Positions 62,231-64,000 of a DNA stretch of 64,000 bases are shown here, piece by piece (within the stretch, counting starts at the first letter, position 1; every line of letters begins with the position of its first letter). The stretch spans positions 740,168 to 804,167 of the forward strand of contig NZ_FOVD01000002.1 in assembly GCF_900115055.1 (NCBI RefSeq), read 5' to 3'. The stretch comes from Chryseobacterium oleae. GTDB taxonomy: Bacteria; Bacteroidota; Bacteroidia; Flavobacteriales; Weeksellaceae. A program made the translations under genes and the position numbers. Under the pieces are notes generated by a model. It saw nothing but the letters and a program-made list of their open reading frames with translations. It was not told where the DNA came from and did no database searches.

Positions 62231-62257
62231 TTTAAACATAAAAAATTGATAAATCAA

Positions 62258-63658
62258 ATGGGAAATTTTGATGTTGCAGTGATCGGGTCCGGCCCCGGTG
62301 GATATGTTGCTGCCATAAGAAGTGCACAGCTTGGTTACAAAACCGTGATCATAGAAAAATATGATACCTTGGGAGGCACCTGTACCAATGTGGGATGTAT
62401 TCCCACAAAAGCGCTGCTGGACAGTTCTCACCATTATTCGGAAGCTTCTCATCAGTTTGAAGAACATGGGATAAAGGTGAATGATTTGAAACTGGATTTC
62501 CCTCAGATGTACAAAAGAAAATCTGAAGTGGTGTCCAAAAATACAGCTGGCCTCGATTTCTTAATGAGTAAAAATAAAATTACCCGTTTAAAAGGAATCG
62601 CTGCTTTTGTCAATGATTCGGTTATCAATGTGACGAATGGACTTGAAGTTACTGAAATTACAGCTCAAAACTATATCATTGCCACAGGTTCGAAACCATC
62701 ATCGATTCCCGGCGTAGCTATTGATAAACAAAGGATCATTACTTCTACAGAAGCTTTGTCATTAGAGGAACACCCAAAATCCATGGTGATCATCGGAGGT
62801 GGAGTGATAGGAGTCGAAATGGCATCCATATTCAGCCGTATAGGAACTCAGGTAACCATTCTTGAATATGCAGATCATCTGATTGCCGGAATGGATCATG
62901 AATTGGGAAAAAGCCTTCAAAGAATTTTGAAAAAAGAAGGAATTGGTATCCGTTTGGGGCAGTCTGTTTATAAAGCAGAGAATTCAGGTTCTTCAGCTAA
63001 AGTACTTTTTAAGGATAAAAATAATGAAGACCACGAACTGGAAGCAGAATATGTTTTGGTAGCCGTGGGAAGAAGTCCTTATACACAAGGATTAGGGTTG
63101 GAAAATACAGGATTACAGCTTGATGAGCGTGGATTTATAAAGGTTGATGAAAACAGACGGACTTCAGTTTCCCATATTTACGCCATCGGTGATGTGGTAG
63201 GTGGTGCGATGCTTGCTCATAAAGCTGAAGAAGAAGGAGTCCTCGTTGCAGAAACAATTAACGGGCAAAAACGTCACATTCATTACGACCGTATTCCATC
63301 AGTAGTTTATACATGGCCTGAAGTGGCTTCTGTCGGGTTTTCTGAGGAATATCTGAAGAAAAATAATATCACTTATAATGTCGGTAAATTTCCGTTTTCT
63401 GCCAGTGCCAGAGCAAGGGCCTCTATGGATACGGATGGTTTTGCTAAAGTTCTGGTAGATCCGAAATACGGGGAAGTACTGGGTGTACACATCATTGGAG
63501 CGAGGGCAGCAGATCTCATTGCACAGGCTGTCATAGCGCAGGAATTTGAGGTGACAGCTGAAGATATGTTCCGTATCTCCTATGCGCATCCTACCTACTC
63601 AGAAGCCTTGAAAGAAGCTTATCTGATGGCTTCAGGTCAGGGAGCAATTAATATTTAA
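62258..63658 (+). CDS. lpdA: Dihydrolipoyl dehydrogenase
   Basis: This E3 flavoenzyme reoxidises dihydrolipoamide of 2-oxoacid dehydrogenases or the glycine-cleavage system using NAD+. I take ATG 62258 (MGNFDVAVIGSGPGG, 466 residues); a TTG 12 bp upstream is less likely. FAD motif GSGPGG at 10-15, redox disulfide C42-C47 (GGTCTNVGCIP), NAD motif GGGVIGVEMA (about 178-187) and catalytic His444/Glu449 (HPTYSEA) are intact. No E1, E2 or gcv genes are adjacent. The divergent HxlR regulator suggests it is inducible and may serve a stress or alternative role. Confidence 0.94.
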   Translation: MGNFDVAVIGSGPGGYVAAIRSAQLGYKTVIIEKYDTLGGTCTNVGCIPTKALLDSSHHYSEASHQFEEHGIKVNDLKLDFPQMYKRKSEVVSKNTAGLDFLMSKNKITRLKGIAAFVNDSVINVTNGLEVTEITAQNYIIATGSKPSSIPGVAIDKQRIITSTEALSLEEHPKSMVIIGGGVIGVEMASIFSRIGTQVTILEYADHLIAGMDHELGKSLQRILKKEGIGIRLGQSVYKAENSGSSAKVLFKDKNNEDHELEAEYVLVAVGRSPYTQGLGLENTGLQLDERGFIKVDENRRTSVSHIYAIGDVVGGAMLAHKAEEEGVLVAETINGQKRHIHYDRIPSVVYTWPEVASVGFSEEYLKKNNITYNVGKFPFSASARARASMDTDGFAKVLVDPKYGEVLGVHIIGARAADLIAQAVIAQEFEVTAEDMFRISYAHPTYSEALKEAYLMASGQGAINI

Positions 63659-63865
63659 TGTAATTTGAGTTTGGGGAAAGAATAAAGAATAAAGAATAAA
63701 GACGCCATAAAAGCAAAGATGTCTGTACATTGGAAAGGATAAGGAAATTTAGATGATGAGATTTTTTTTTCTTGTAAGTTTTTGATTTTCAACCATGTCA
63801 AGGTTCAAAACCTTGACATTCTATGTTAATTGCCAACTTTTAAAAGTTAAAATATTTATATTTTA
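63659..63865. other. Spacer between lpdA and the IS110-type gene
   Basis: It starts with AATAAAG tandem words (63681-63700), as after the GNAT-nitrilase gene. It includes a perfect 10-bp hairpin at 63796-63818 and is otherwise AT-rich. No gene was recognised. Confidence 0.5.
63796..63818. repeat. Palindrome TGTCAAGGTT-CAA-AACCTTGACA
   Basis: A perfect 10-bp stem with a 3-nt loop, 48 bp from the transposase stop codon. It may mark the insertion-element end or a REP-like target of IS110 insertion. Confidence 0.5.
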
Positions 63866-64000
63866 TTAATAATTGTGTTGATATTGTATTCTATTCTTTA
63901 AAATTCCGAAAGCTTGTCTTAAAAGTTTATTGCATACAGCAATTAATGCTACTTTTTTACATTTCTTTTTTTCCAGAATTCTTTCATAAAGAGCTTTGCA
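63866..64000 (-). mobile_element. IS110-family transposase, C-terminal part
   Basis: The minus-strand frame read from the window edge ends at 63866. The 44 visible residues read KALYERILEKKKCKKVALIAV then CNKLLRQAFGILKN, ending QYQHNY. KALIAV-CNKLLRQAF is the characteristic C-terminus of IS110/IS1111-type (DEDD) transposases. The rest lies beyond the window, so intactness is unknown. IS110 elements usually lack terminal inverted repeats, so the boundary cannot be set here. Confidence 0.75.

Noticed and set aside
61751..62467. A 238-residue frame extending the HxlR gene upstream
   Set aside because: The first ~100 residues lack similarity, cover the paired operators and overlap lpdA on the other strand; the HxlR fold begins at MSKKRSDCP.
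1..64000. tRNA, rRNA or known riboswitch genes
   Set aside because: No cloverleaf with a TTCRANNC arm, no rRNA signature and no purine, SAM or TPP aptamer core was recognised by eye; a covariance search would be decisive.

Overview
The window looks like a piece of a flavobacterial chromosome, most likely Chryseobacterium or a close relative (Bacteroidota). The evidence is the low GC content, SusC/SusD-type outer-membrane proteins, a type IX secretion tail on a chitin-active enzyme, VGINT-type secreted proteins, several promoters of the Bacteroidota TTTG / TANNTTTG type, and few Shine-Dalgarno sequences. The genus is inferred from gene content and protein style. No search was run.

Layout. 1-5.4 kb: a DUF2339 membrane protein (cut by the edge), a C1q-like secreted protein, pheA, a thioesterase, dnaA and a low-molecular-weight phosphatase. 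5.4-12 kb: an RsmI-like methyltransferase, a multidomain lytic polysaccharide monooxygenase (LPMO), a BaeRF-like small protein, a DUF4349 lipoprotein and a DUF2891 protein. 12-17.2 kb: an AraC regulator followed by a TolC / HlyD / MFS tripartite exporter with a textbook promoter. 17.9-22.1 kb: a siderophore receptor, a siderophore-interacting reductase and a methyltransferase. 22.3-24.4 kb: metG. 24.7-36.4 kb: a maltodextrin/starch utilisation locus (SusC, SusD, SusE-like, GH97, GH13, NTF2-like protein, sugar MFS). 37-40 kb: an azoreductase divergent from an HxlR regulator, a pirin and an FMN reductase. 40-46.7 kb: purM, purN, purH, purD, guaA. 46.9-52.9 kb: a two-lobed aspartyl-protease-like lipoprotein, an unknown 127-residue protein, a GNAT-nitrilase fusion, a TPR/esterase and an AraC regulator. 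53-57.9 kb: a small Cys-rich double-glycine-leader-like peptide, a cold-shock protein, an ABC1 kinase, a secreted protein and a DEAD-box helicase. 58-63.7 kb: lipocalin-like lipoproteins, a GDSL esterase, a YqhD-type alcohol dehydrogenase, and an HxlR regulator divergent from lpdA. The right edge cuts an IS110-type transposase.

The most unusual signal lies between the genes. Many intergenic regions are made of recurring short words arranged as mosaics. Four blocks of roughly 260-380 bp (21002-21385, 56247-56539, 59930-60199, 61480-61750) share the same modules in the same order, one of them inverted, and fragments recur elsewhere. A second, palindrome-based vocabulary (GCGGGCTTTAGCCCGC and partner modules) occurs in 36-39 kb, 50 kb and 53.7 kb, including a diverged 306-bp tandem duplication. 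I do not recognise the first family as a described element.

Other points worth following are a promoter/24-codon ORF/terminator unit ahead of the purine genes, the Cys-rich leader peptide, a paired 23-bp operator between hxlR and lpdA, and promoters placed so close to start codons that the mRNAs may be leaderless.
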